Below, piece after piece: positions 1-8,515 of a DNA stretch of 64,000 nucleotides. The stretch lies in NCBI RefSeq assembly GCF_003339505.1, contig NZ_QPIW01000021.1, positions 50,350 through 114,349 on the forward strand, given 5' to 3'. Position 1 is the first letter of the stretch, and each line of letters opens with the position of its first letter. This DNA is from Runella aurantiaca. GTDB lineage: Bacteria > Bacteroidota > Bacteroidia > Cytophagales > Spirosomataceae. The notes below the pieces were generated by a model. The model was given only the letters and a program-made list of their open reading frames with translations. It was not told where the DNA came from and searched no databases. A program made the translations under genes and the position numbers.

Positions 1-1005
1 GCGTTGGTTTCTTACGTCATGAATGGTAAAGAGAAAGAGAGCAGGGTAGGAGAAGAAATTGCCAAAAAGATCAAAGAGATTGCCAAAGAGCTAAACTACC
101 AGCCCAATCACCTCGCCAAGAGTTTGCGAAGTGGCAAAACGCACACAATTGGGCTGATTATTGCCGATATTTCCAACCCTTTTTTTGCCAACATTGCCCG
201 GGTGGTGGAGGACGAAGCAAAACGGAATGGCTACACGGTCATTATCGGAAGCTGTGACGAAAACGCCGATAAATCGTGGGACTTGCTCAACGTATTGATT
301 AATCGTCAAGTCGATGGTTTTATCATTGTTTCGTCCGAAAACTCTGAGAATCAGGTTTATTATTTGAAGGAGAGAAACATTCCGTTTGTGCTGTTGGACC
401 GACATTTTCCAGATATTCAGACGGATTTTGTGGCCACCAACAACTACAAAGCTTCCTACGACGCGGGGGTTCATTTGGTAAAAAGAGGCTATCAACGGAT
501 TGGGCTCGTGGCATATAAGTCGGATATGTTTCACATGGCAGAACGGATACGGGGCTATAAACAGGCCCTGAAAGACAGCCAAATTTCATTTGAAGAAGGT
601 TGGTTGAAAGAAGTTCGTTTTGAAAATATTGAGAAAGAAGTCAGGGAAGCCATTGATGAAATCACCTCGCCCGACCAAAAGGTGGATGCACTGATTTTTG
701 CTACGTATGGACTGGCTATCAATGGATTAAAATACCTCAACGAGTTGCGGCTCAAAGTGCCGTACGATTTAGGAATCGTGAGTTTTGGCCAAGCCGAAGT
801 CTTTGACTTGTATTATTGCCCGATTACGTACCTGCGCCAACCCTTGGAATTATTGGGGAAAACGGCGGTTCAGTACCTGATTGGCAAGCTGAAAAACCCC
901 GACGAAGGAATGAAACAAATATTGATGGAAGCCAAGCTGATTGTCCGGGAATCTTCAATGGCAAAGTCGGAATGGGTTTCTGAAGCCACGGCCGCTGGTC
1001 AGTAA
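1..1005 (+). CDS. LacI-family transcriptional regulator (5' partial)
   Basis: This is a DNA-binding repressor or activator of the LacI/GalR type, cut by the left edge of the window. The open frame runs from base 1, and the visible protein starts inside the recognition helix (ALVSYVMNGK), so only about 15-20 N-terminal residues are missing. The hinge helix (NYQPNHLAKSLRSGK) follows, then the periplasmic-binding-protein-like effector domain beginning THTIGLIIADISNPFF. The gene ends 54 bp before a set of plus-strand sugar-acid genes, so it most likely controls them in response to a sugar acid or related intermediate. That role is inference from position, because no operator was recognised in the short intergenic gap. 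The family call is secure; the effector is unknown. Confidence 0.95.
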   Translation, partial: ALVSYVMNGKEKESRVGEEIAKKIKEIAKELNYQPNHLAKSLRSGKTHTIGLIIADISNPFFANIARVVEDEAKRNGYTVIIGSCDENADKSWDLLNVLINRQVDGFIIVSSENSENQVYYLKERNIPFVLLDRHFPDIQTDFVATNNYKASYDAGVHLVKRGYQRIGLVAYKSDMFHMAERIRGYKQALKDSQISFEEGWLKEVRFENIEKEVREAIDEITSPDQKVDALIFATYGLAINGLKYLNELRLKVPYDLGIVSFGQAEVFDLYYCPITYLRQPLELLGKTAVQYLIGKLKNPDEGMKQILMEAKLIVRESSMAKSEWVSEATAAGQ

Positions 1006-1059
1006 CACTATCTTGTTTTAACGTCTAACCTCGGCGTAAACCGCCCTTAACCTTAAAAA

Positions 1060-2301
1060 ATGCAACGACGAAACTTTCTAAAAACAGCGGTTTTGGGCTC
1101 AACCGCGCTGGCGGTTGGATTGCCCCTTTACAAAGCAGAGGCCGCTTCTAAACTAAAAATCACCAAGATTCGCTACTACGCAGCGCCCGGCTATAACAAA
1201 CCCCTTTTTAATCAAGCCCGGGGCATTGTTGAAATAGAAACCGACGGTGGCATCATCGGCATTGGCGAAGGCGGCTCAAAAGATATGATTGAGCAATGCG
1301 CTCAGATGCTGATTGGCGAAGACCCGTTCCGTATTGAGCACCTCTGGCAGTACATTTATCGTGGTATGTTTTATCCGCCCGGCCGGGAAAAACTCCACGG
1401 ACTGGGCGCGTTGGAAATGGCCCTTTGGGATATTAAAGGCAAAGCCCTGAACGTGCCCGTTTATGAACTATTGGGCGGCGCTACCCGCGATTACATTGAA
1501 TGTTACGCTACAGGTTTTCGGGCCTCCAAAGCCACAACGGAAGAAGGAAGAGCGCAGGACTGCATCGCGGCGGGGCTACGGGCGTATCGGATTGGCCCCA
1601 CCGGCGGAAACGGCACCGAGCCTTTTGATTTTTACGATAACGTCAAGAAAACCATTGACATCTGCAAACGGATAGACGCGGCCGTGGGTGGGGGCGGTAA
1701 GTGGGCCATTGACCTGCATACCCGTTTTGACATGACCGACGGTCTGAAAATTTGTACGGCCTTGGAAAACCTCGAACCCTATTTTGTCGAAGACATCGTG
1801 CGCTCCGAAAATCCCGGGGTGTATAAAACCGTACGCGCCATGACCAAAGTGCCGATTGCGGTGGGAGAGCAATTTGGCGACCGTTGGGATACCAATGAAC
1901 TGATTGAAAATCGGCAGATTGACTACACCCGCTTTACCCTGCCCAACACGGGTGGTATCAGTGAATTTAAGAAGATAGCGTCAATGTGCGAAACCCACTA
2001 TGTGGGCATGATTCCGCATTTTACGGGCCCGTTGGCCACTGCCACACTCGTTCATGTGCTGGGGTCGAGCAGCCCAGCGCGTTGCCTGATGGAACTCGGC
2101 GGCGGCGAACCGGAGCGCCCGCCGTATTTCAACGAAGATTTTGTCAACTTCAAAAATGGTAAACTGTACCTCAACGACAGCCCGGGTTTGGGGGTGAAGT
2201 TTGACCCTAAAAAAGCTACGTTTGTGATGGAAGTAAAAGAAAAAACCAAGTTTCCGCATCCCATTTTGAAAGCGCCTGACGGCTCAATCCATAACTGGTA
2301 A
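1060..2301 (+). CDS. Tat-exported mandelate racemase/enolase-superfamily sugar-acid dehydratase
   Basis: A 413-residue enolase-superfamily enzyme, probably a sugar-acid dehydratase. The N-terminus MQRRNFLKTAVLGSTALA is a classic twin-arginine signal, so the folded protein should be exported. The capping domain is followed by the barrel, with likely metal ligands Asp218, Glu244 and Glu270. His220 (IDLH) and His320 (IPHF) match the acid/base positions of galactonate/gluconate dehydratases. It lies 49 bp upstream of a second, more canonical dehydratase and is clearly divergent from it: after the third ligand it reads GEQFGDRW where the neighbour has GERIFTKW. It may act on a different aldonic acid or epimer. 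The superfamily is certain, the dehydratase class likely, and the exact substrate unknown. Confidence 0.85.
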   Translation: MQRRNFLKTAVLGSTALAVGLPLYKAEAASKLKITKIRYYAAPGYNKPLFNQARGIVEIETDGGIIGIGEGGSKDMIEQCAQMLIGEDPFRIEHLWQYIYRGMFYPPGREKLHGLGALEMALWDIKGKALNVPVYELLGGATRDYIECYATGFRASKATTEEGRAQDCIAAGLRAYRIGPTGGNGTEPFDFYDNVKKTIDICKRIDAAVGGGGKWAIDLHTRFDMTDGLKICTALENLEPYFVEDIVRSENPGVYKTVRAMTKVPIAVGEQFGDRWDTNELIENRQIDYTRFTLPNTGGISEFKKIASMCETHYVGMIPHFTGPLATATLVHVLGSSSPARCLMELGGGEPERPPYFNEDFVNFKNGKLYLNDSPGLGVKFDPKKATFVMEVKEKTKFPHPILKAPDGSIHNW

Positions 2302-2350
2302 AAGAAACGAGAATTCACACTATTTACACTAAACCTCTATCCTTTTTCAA

Positions 2351-3598
2351 ATGAAATCATCTTCAAAAAAGACAGGTATCTCCCGTCGCAGTGCCATACA
2401 GTCGGTGTTGGGCGTGGCAGGAATGGGAACCATGACCCTGCCCCAAACGTCGTACGCGAATGCCCCGGGGCTTTTCAGAGACTATGGGCAGGTAAAGATT
2501 ACAAAGCTTGAAACCTTTTTGGTGAAACCCCGGTGGATTTTTCTCAAAATCCATACCGATGTAGGCATTGTAGGCTTGGGAGAGCCCTTGCTTGAAGGCC
2601 GGGCGCTTACCATTCAAACGGCCATCAAAGAAGTAGAACCGTACTTGATTGGCAAAGACCCGCGGGCGGTAGTACACCACTGGCAGGCCATTTATCGCCA
2701 CGCTTTTTACCGGGGCGGCCCGATTCTGACCAGTGCGTTGAGTGGAATAGATCATGCGTTGTGGGATATTAAAGGAAAACTTTTGAACGTGCCCGTGTAT
2801 GAATTGTTGGGCGGCCCCACCCGTGACCGGGTGCGTATCTACGGCCGCGCAGCCAATGCAGAAGACATGAAAAAAAGAAAGGCCGAAGGCTATACGGTCA
2901 TCAAAACGGGGGTGGCGAAGATTAACCCCGCCAACATCGTCGAAAATCCGAAATTTATTAAGTACGCCGCCGATAATTTTGCCTCGCTGCGGCAGGCTGG
3001 CGGGCCAGATATGGACATTGCGATTGATTTTCACGGGGCCATTTCTCCCCAAACCGCCAAAGTACTCATCAAGGAGTTGGAACAGTATCAACCCATGTTT
3101 ATTGAAGAGCCTTGTCAGGCACAAAACGTGGATACGATGGTGGACATAGCCCGGGGTACGCACCTGCCGATTGCGACTGGCGAGCGGATTTTTACCAAAT
3201 GGGGTTTTCGGGAAATTCTTGAAAAAGGCGCGGCGAGCATCATTCAGCCCGATTTATGTCACGCCGGCGGCATTACCGAAGGACGCATCATTGCTGGAAT
3301 GGCCGAGGCGTATTACGTGCCCATTGCCCCGCACAATCCAATGGGTCCTATTTCGTTGGCCGTGGGGTTGGCGTTGGCGGCCAGTGTCCCCAACTTTTTG
3401 GTTCAGGAACAGGTTTCATTGGGAGAAGGGTATTTGAAAAAACCGTTTGTACTGGAAAAAGACGGCACCGTTTTGGTTCCCAAAGGCCCGGGTCTGGGCA
3501 TTGAATTGGATGAAGAAAAAATGAAGGATAAAATCGGCCACGATTGGAAAAATCCCGAAACATATAATGCCCTCGACGGTTCTGTCACTGACTGGTAA
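2351..3598 (+). CDS. Exported D-galactonate dehydratase-like enzyme (DgoD type)
   Basis: A 415-residue enolase-superfamily protein closely resembling D-galactonate dehydratase, which converts D-galactonate to 2-dehydro-3-deoxy-D-galactonate. Visible residues are Asp226 and His228 (IDFHG), Glu252 (FIEEP), Glu278 (ATGERIF) and His328 (APHNPMGP), in the order and context of the DgoD family. The N-terminal extension contains a double arginine (GISRRSAIQSVLG) followed by a small hydrophobic stretch and an Ala-rich cleavage region, consistent with Tat export, whereas E. coli DgoD is cytoplasmic. The kinase, aldolase and transporter downstream complete the De Ley-Doudoroff pathway, which supports the assignment. 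Related aldonate dehydratases share the motifs, so the galactonate specificity is inferred mainly from context. Confidence 0.85.
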   Translation: MKSSSKKTGISRRSAIQSVLGVAGMGTMTLPQTSYANAPGLFRDYGQVKITKLETFLVKPRWIFLKIHTDVGIVGLGEPLLEGRALTIQTAIKEVEPYLIGKDPRAVVHHWQAIYRHAFYRGGPILTSALSGIDHALWDIKGKLLNVPVYELLGGPTRDRVRIYGRAANAEDMKKRKAEGYTVIKTGVAKINPANIVENPKFIKYAADNFASLRQAGGPDMDIAIDFHGAISPQTAKVLIKELEQYQPMFIEEPCQAQNVDTMVDIARGTHLPIATGERIFTKWGFREILEKGAASIIQPDLCHAGGITEGRIIAGMAEAYYVPIAPHNPMGPISLAVGLALAASVPNFLVQEQVSLGEGYLKKPFVLEKDGTVLVPKGPGLGIELDEEKMKDKIGHDWKNPETYNALDGSVTDW

Positions 3599-3605
3599 TC
3601 ATAAG

Positions 3606-4586
3606 ATGAAAAAGGAATTTTTTGCTATTGCGTTGAGTATGAGTGTCTGCGGAGGGTTTATTTCCTCCGCAGATTTTCCCACGACCAAAATCTCCAATGG
3701 TCTCATAGAGGCCGAATTGTACCTGCCCGATGCCCAGCGTGGGTATTATCAGGGAACCCGGTTTGATTGGTCGGGCGTAATGCCGCGTCTGGATTACAAA
3801 GGCCATTCGTATTTTGGTATTTGGAATCCTGCACCTTACGACCCCAAACTGCACGATGCCATTGCAGGACCCGTAGAAGAATTTGTGGCCGTAGGGATGA
3901 ACGAAGCGCCCATTGGTGGTGAATTTCTAAAAATTGGCGTGGGAACGCTCATCAAACCGGATGCCAAACCCTACTCTTTTATGACGCCCTACACCCTCAA
4001 AAATGGCGGAAAATGGATGGTGAAAACCTTTACAGACAAAGTGCAATTTATGCATGAGTTGACTGATGCCGCTGGTTACGGGTATCTATATCGTAAAACA
4101 GTAAAACTCACCAAAGGAAAGGCGGAATTGGTTTTGGAACACAGCCTGAAAAATACGGGTACAAAACCCATCGAAACCCAAACCTACAACCATAATTTTT
4201 TTATGATTGACAATGAGCCGACAGGCCCAAATATCAAAACGACTTTTCCGTTTGAGGTAAGCGCCGAAGGCCGAAATTTTGGCACGATTGCCAAAGCCGA
4301 AAATAAAGCCATTGGCTATTCACGAGTGGTAGAATCGGGGGAGTTTGTATTTAGCGCTGGTTTACAGGGTTTTGGTGCTACATCAAACGATTATTCGATG
4401 CTTATTCAAAACCTCAAAACGGGCGCGAGCGTCCGAATCAAAGGCGACAAGCCGTTGGAGAAATTTGTATTTTGGGCGTGTCATACCACCTCGTGCCCAG
4501 AGCCATACATCAAGCTTTCGGTCAAGCCGCAGGAAGAAATTCATTGGAAAATTACGTATGAATTTAAAGTAGAAATGCCAAAATAA
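3606..4586 (+). CDS. Exported hypothetical protein, galactose-mutarotase-like
   Basis: A 326-residue protein starting 7 bp after the dehydratase stop. An in-frame start upstream would overlap the previous gene, so the ATG at 3606 is preferred because it opens a signal-like N-terminus (MKKEFFAIALSMSVCGGFISS). The body is beta-rich, and the phrases NGLIEAELYLPDAQRGYYQGTRF, split here as NGLIEAELYLP and RGYYQGTRF, recall the start of the galactose mutarotase/glycoside-binding sandwich. The conserved-looking EHSLKNTG and TYNHNFF stretches fit that fold. I do not recognise a precise family. In this operon it could interconvert anomers of the aldose before oxidation by the neighbouring PQQ enzyme, but that is inference. 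Confidence 0.6.
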   Translation: MKKEFFAIALSMSVCGGFISSADFPTTKISNGLIEAELYLPDAQRGYYQGTRFDWSGVMPRLDYKGHSYFGIWNPAPYDPKLHDAIAGPVEEFVAVGMNEAPIGGEFLKIGVGTLIKPDAKPYSFMTPYTLKNGGKWMVKTFTDKVQFMHELTDAAGYGYLYRKTVKLTKGKAELVLEHSLKNTGTKPIETQTYNHNFFMIDNEPTGPNIKTTFPFEVSAEGRNFGTIAKAENKAIGYSRVVESGEFVFSAGLQGFGATSNDYSMLIQNLKTGASVRIKGDKPLEKFVFWACHTTSCPEPYIKLSVKPQEEIHWKITYEFKVEMPK

Positions 4587-4622
4587 AACTTGTCTAATCT
4601 GTACTATCAGCGGTTGTAGACT

Positions 4623-6848
4623 ATGAATAAAAATTACCGAAACCCTCTTTTAGGTGGTATTTTTGCCGTACTGATGTGCGGGGTAGCGTTTCAAAGCGGG
4701 TATAGAAATGATTCAGAAAATAACACCGATTGGCCCAAATACGGAGGAAACAGCGCGGGAAGTAGGTACGCGGAGTTGACCCAAATAAATGCGGAAAATG
4801 TCAATAAATTGCAATTGGCATGGTCGTACGATACGGGAGAAAACAACAATCCCGACGGCAAAGGCAACGATATTCAGTGTCAGCCGATTGTGGTCAACGG
4901 TATTCTTTATGGGACTACTCCGCGCTTGAAATTGTTTGCTGCCGATGCGGCTACGGGCAAAGAATTGTGGAAATATGACCCTTTTTCCAACCCAGACGTA
5001 AAACCGAGTTTTCATCCCGTCAGAGGGGTGGTGTACTGGGAAGATGGCGCTGATAAAAGAATCCTTTATTCCGTCGGAGCTAAGCTTATGGCGGTCAATG
5101 CTTTGACGGGAGAGTTGATAACTAATTTCGGTGAAAATGGTTTGGTCGACCTGCACGCTGGCCTCGGCGACGCGCAAACGTTGGGCTACGACGTCAATAA
5201 TTTCAACATTCGTTCCACAACGCCTGGTGTTATTTTCAAAAATTTGCTCATTATGGGTTCGTCGGTTTCGGAAGGTGGCGACGCACTCCCCGGCAATATT
5301 CGGGCGTTTGATGTGCGCACGGGCAAATTGGCGTGGGTATTCCGCACCATTCCGCTGCCGGGAGAATATGGCTACGAAACTTGGTCGAAAGATTCGTATA
5401 AAAAATTGGGCGGAGCCAACTGCTGGGCGGGGATGGTCTTGGACGATAAACGAGGTACGGTGTTTTTGGGAACGGGTTCGCCTTCGGTTGATTTTTACGG
5501 CGGCGCGCGCAAAGGCACCAATCTATTTGCCAATTGCGTCATTGCCCTCAATGCCGAAACGGGCAAACGCATCTGGCATTTTCAAACGGTTCACCATGAT
5601 TTATGGGATCGTGACATTCCTTGTCCTCCCAACCTGATTACGGTGGTGCACAAAGGCCCCGACGGTCGCTCCCGAAAAGTGGATGCCGTAGCGCAGGCCA
5701 CGAAAGACGGCCTTATTTTTGTTTTTGACCGCGACACTGGCAAGCCGCTGTTTCCCGTCAAAGAAGTGCCCGTGCCCAAAGTTGCGGCGCTGCCCGGCGA
5801 AGCCCCTTGGTCGACCCAACCCGTTCCCGTAAAACCTGCGCCTTTTGCCAATCAGACGTTTACCAAAGCGGATTTGACCAATATTTCTCCAGCATCAGCG
5901 GCGTATGCGCAGTCAGTTTTTGAAAAAAGTAGGGGAGGGTTGAAAAACCTTCCGCCGAGCACGGTCGAAACTCTTTATTACGGCATCGGTGGCGGTGCTG
6001 AGTGGGGAGGTAGTGCGGTTGACCCCAACGGAATCATGTACGTCAACGCCAATAATATGCTTTGGTTGTTGAAAATGCAGGCCACCAATACCCCCAAAAC
6101 CACGGAAGCGTTGACCAAAGGCGAGAAATTATTTATCGCTAACTGTGCCGTTTGTCACGCGATGGATGCCAAAAACACTGTCATAGCGACTACGCAGGCG
6201 TATCCAAATTTGCAGGATGTGGGCAAAAAACTTACCCGTCAACAAATCAATACACTCCTCGAAACGGGTCGGGGCAGAATGCCGTCTTTTCAGCACATTT
6301 CCAAGCCCGACCGTGAAGCCATTGTTCACTTTTTACTGAAAACAGAAACCTCGACTAAGGCCGACGATATTCATCGGGTAACGACGGTTGAGACCAAAAC
6401 GGCGCGCGACTTTCCGTATACGCCATTGTTCCAAAACAAGGGATTTCGTCAGTTTAGAGACGCCGACAATTACCCTGCCATCAAACCGCCCTGGGGCACG
6501 CTGAATGCTGTGGATTTGAACACGGGAGAATACCTTTGGAAAGTTCCGTTGGGAGAATACCCCGAATTGGCAAAAAAAGGCCTTCCGACCACGGGCACCG
6601 AAAACCACGGCGGCCCCCTCGTAACGGCGGGTGGTCTACTTTTTATCGCGGCCACTTACGACGAAAAACTGCGGGCTTTTGATACAAAAACGGGAAAAGT
6701 GGTGTGGGAATATACATTGCCAGCGGGCGGCTTTGCCACGCCGATTACATATCAGGTCAAGGGAAAACAATACATTGCCATCGCGGCGGGGGGCACACGG
6801 TACGACTTAAAACCCGGCGGCAAATACGTGGCGTTTGCCTTGCCTTAG
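4623..6848 (+). CDS. PQQ-dependent sugar dehydrogenase with internal cytochrome c domain
   Basis: A 741-residue quinoprotein, probably periplasmic or membrane-attached through its N-terminal hydrophobic segment (residues 8-25). The start of the mature part (DWPKYGGNSAGSRYAEL) and the C-terminus (ENHGGPLVTAGGLLF, then YVAFALP) match the glucose-dehydrogenase branch of PQQ propeller enzymes, which oxidise aldoses to lactones and pass electrons to the respiratory chain. A haem c motif CAVCH sits at residues 508-512, inside the propeller between early and late blades, so electrons can leave through an inserted cytochrome domain of about 90 residues. In this operon the expected reaction is galactose or a related aldose to the aldonolactone. 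PQQ synthesis genes are not in the window, and the substrate is inferred from context. Confidence 0.9.
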   Translation: MNKNYRNPLLGGIFAVLMCGVAFQSGYRNDSENNTDWPKYGGNSAGSRYAELTQINAENVNKLQLAWSYDTGENNNPDGKGNDIQCQPIVVNGILYGTTPRLKLFAADAATGKELWKYDPFSNPDVKPSFHPVRGVVYWEDGADKRILYSVGAKLMAVNALTGELITNFGENGLVDLHAGLGDAQTLGYDVNNFNIRSTTPGVIFKNLLIMGSSVSEGGDALPGNIRAFDVRTGKLAWVFRTIPLPGEYGYETWSKDSYKKLGGANCWAGMVLDDKRGTVFLGTGSPSVDFYGGARKGTNLFANCVIALNAETGKRIWHFQTVHHDLWDRDIPCPPNLITVVHKGPDGRSRKVDAVAQATKDGLIFVFDRDTGKPLFPVKEVPVPKVAALPGEAPWSTQPVPVKPAPFANQTFTKADLTNISPASAAYAQSVFEKSRGGLKNLPPSTVETLYYGIGGGAEWGGSAVDPNGIMYVNANNMLWLLKMQATNTPKTTEALTKGEKLFIANCAVCHAMDAKNTVIATTQAYPNLQDVGKKLTRQQINTLLETGRGRMPSFQHISKPDREAIVHFLLKTETSTKADDIHRVTTVETKTARDFPYTPLFQNKGFRQFRDADNYPAIKPPWGTLNAVDLNTGEYLWKVPLGEYPELAKKGLPTTGTENHGGPLVTAGGLLFIAATYDEKLRAFDTKTGKVVWEYTLPAGGFATPITYQVKGKQYIAIAAGGTRYDLKPGGKYVAFALP

Positions 6849-6872
6849 TTCATTAAATGTAACATCGAAAGG

Positions 6873-7877
6873 ATGAAAAACTACTTGATAGGCTGCGATT
6901 GGGGGACTACCTCGTTCCGGTTGCGGTTGATAGAAACCGTCGAAAATAAAATAATCAGTGAAGTACTTTCTTCGGAAGGAGTGGCAAGTACGTTTGACGC
7001 ATGGAAAGCAACAAAAGCAGAATTTGAAACTAAGAAATCTTTCTTTATTCAACGTTTAAAAGAACAACTTGCCGTATTGGCCCAGCAGTCGAAGGCCGAA
7101 TTGAACGGAATTGAAATTGTTATTTCGGGAATGGCATCGTCTTCCATCGGAATGTACGAGGTGCCGTACGCCACCTTGACGTATGATGTGGATGGGGCGC
7201 AAACGGCCGTTCATCGCCTAGAAGCCGACGCCCATTTAGCCCATGATATTATGCTCATATCGGGTATTCGGAGCGAGTACGACGTGATGCGCGGCGAAGA
7301 AACGCAATTGGTGGGGTTGGCAGAATTGTTGCATTTATCTGCAAGTCAACGGTATATTTTAATCCTTCCTGGAACGCACTCCAAACACCTGTATGTCCAA
7401 AACAATCGCCTGATTGATTTTCAAACCTACATGACGGGCGAGGTATTCAGCCTAATTTCTCATCACAGTATCCTGAAAGAATCGGTGGAAAAAGCGAGCC
7501 GTGAGCTATCAGCGCTGGAAATGGCTGCGTTTAAAATGGGAGTGCGCGAGTCTGGTGCGCGGGGCGTGCTTCGAAATCTTTTCAGGGTCCGAACCAACCA
7601 GCTTTTTCAGAAATGGACCAAAAAAGAAAACGGCCTGTATTTGAGCGGGTTGTTGATTGGGTCCGAAATTCACGACCTGCTGGCCGAAAGCGAGTGGCAA
7701 TTGGTGCTGTGCAGTGGAAACAATTTATACGAATTATACAAAGCGGCCGTCGAAGAACTGGGGCTGTCGGACCGAATGCTGACCGTTTCGGCGGACACGG
7801 TGGACCTAGCAACGGTGGTGGGACAAGTTAAAATTTTTCAAAATCAAGCCTTATTGCTGAACAATCAAACATTATGA
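6873..7877 (+). CDS. dgoK: 2-dehydro-3-deoxygalactonokinase
   Basis: A 334-residue cytoplasmic kinase of the DgoK family. It phosphorylates 2-dehydro-3-deoxy-D-galactonate with ATP to give the 6-phosphate. The N-terminal IGCDWGTTSFRLRLIE is the phosphate-binding loop of this ASKHA-type family, and the later stretches GEETQLVG, ILPGTHSKH and MTGEVFSLI are characteristic. There is no signal peptide, in contrast with the exported dehydratases upstream. Its stop codon overlaps the start of the aldolase gene (ATGA), implying translational coupling. Length is normal for the family (about 290-330 residues). Confidence 0.93.
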   Translation: MKNYLIGCDWGTTSFRLRLIETVENKIISEVLSSEGVASTFDAWKATKAEFETKKSFFIQRLKEQLAVLAQQSKAELNGIEIVISGMASSSIGMYEVPYATLTYDVDGAQTAVHRLEADAHLAHDIMLISGIRSEYDVMRGEETQLVGLAELLHLSASQRYILILPGTHSKHLYVQNNRLIDFQTYMTGEVFSLISHHSILKESVEKASRELSALEMAAFKMGVRESGARGVLRNLFRVRTNQLFQKWTKKENGLYLSGLLIGSEIHDLLAESEWQLVLCSGNNLYELYKAAVEELGLSDRMLTVSADTVDLATVVGQVKIFQNQALLLNNQTL

Positions 7878-8515
7878 GTAAAACTGCATTTTCGTGGGAA
7901 TTATTTAACAAAGCGCCCATCGTTGGCATCGTTCGGGGGCTGTCGTTAGAAGAAGTAAAACAAATTTTGCCGATGTACCGGGAAGCGGGTTTGACCACCA
8001 TCGAAATCACGATGAATACCCTCGACGCCGAGAAAATTATTGAATATGCCGTTGAAAATGAACAACATGGGCTAAACATCGGTGCTGGAACGGTGTGTAC
8101 AAAAGACGATTTAAAAAAAGCACTCGAAGCAGGCGCGCAGTTTATTGTAACGCCGATTCTGGATAAAAAAGTAGTCAAGGCCTGCGTCAAAAAAGAGATT
8201 CCCATCTTTCCAGGTGCGTTTACGCCTTCTGAGATTTTTAAAGCATGGAGTTTAGGCGCGAGCATGGTGAAGGTGTTTCCGGCTACGCAAATGGGTCCGT
8301 CTTACATCAAGGAATTGAAAGCGCCCCTCAATCAACTCAAATTGCTGCCCACGGGGGGCGTGAGTTTGGAGAACATGTCCGAGTTTTTTAAGGCGGGTGC
8401 CGATGGTGTCGGAATGGGAGGGCAATTGCTGGATAAAAAGTTGATTCAAGAAAAAGATTGGCAAAAACTCAAAACACATTTTTCACAATTTATTAAACAA
8501 CTTCCCCGCCGATGA
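7874..8515 (+). CDS. 2-dehydro-3-deoxy-6-phosphogalactonate/KDPG aldolase
   Basis: A 213-residue class I aldolase of the KDPG/KDPGal family. It cleaves the phosphorylated keto-deoxy sugar acid into pyruvate and glyceraldehyde 3-phosphate. The motifs are in order: PIVGIVRG near the N-terminus, the Glu of TTIEITMNT, GAGTV, FIVTPILD, and the Schiff-base lysine in SMVKVFPA, with LLPTGGVSLENM binding phosphate. It overlaps dgoK by four bases at the 5' end and the transporter gene by four bases at the 3' end. This tight coupling to dgoK suggests the galactonate-pathway isozyme (dgoA-like) rather than a general Eda, though sequence alone cannot separate them. Confidence 0.9.
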   Translation: MSKTAFSWELFNKAPIVGIVRGLSLEEVKQILPMYREAGLTTIEITMNTLDAEKIIEYAVENEQHGLNIGAGTVCTKDDLKKALEAGAQFIVTPILDKKVVKACVKKEIPIFPGAFTPSEIFKAWSLGASMVKVFPATQMGPSYIKELKAPLNQLKLLPTGGVSLENMSEFFKAGADGVGMGGQLLDKKLIQEKDWQKLKTHFSQFIKQLPRR

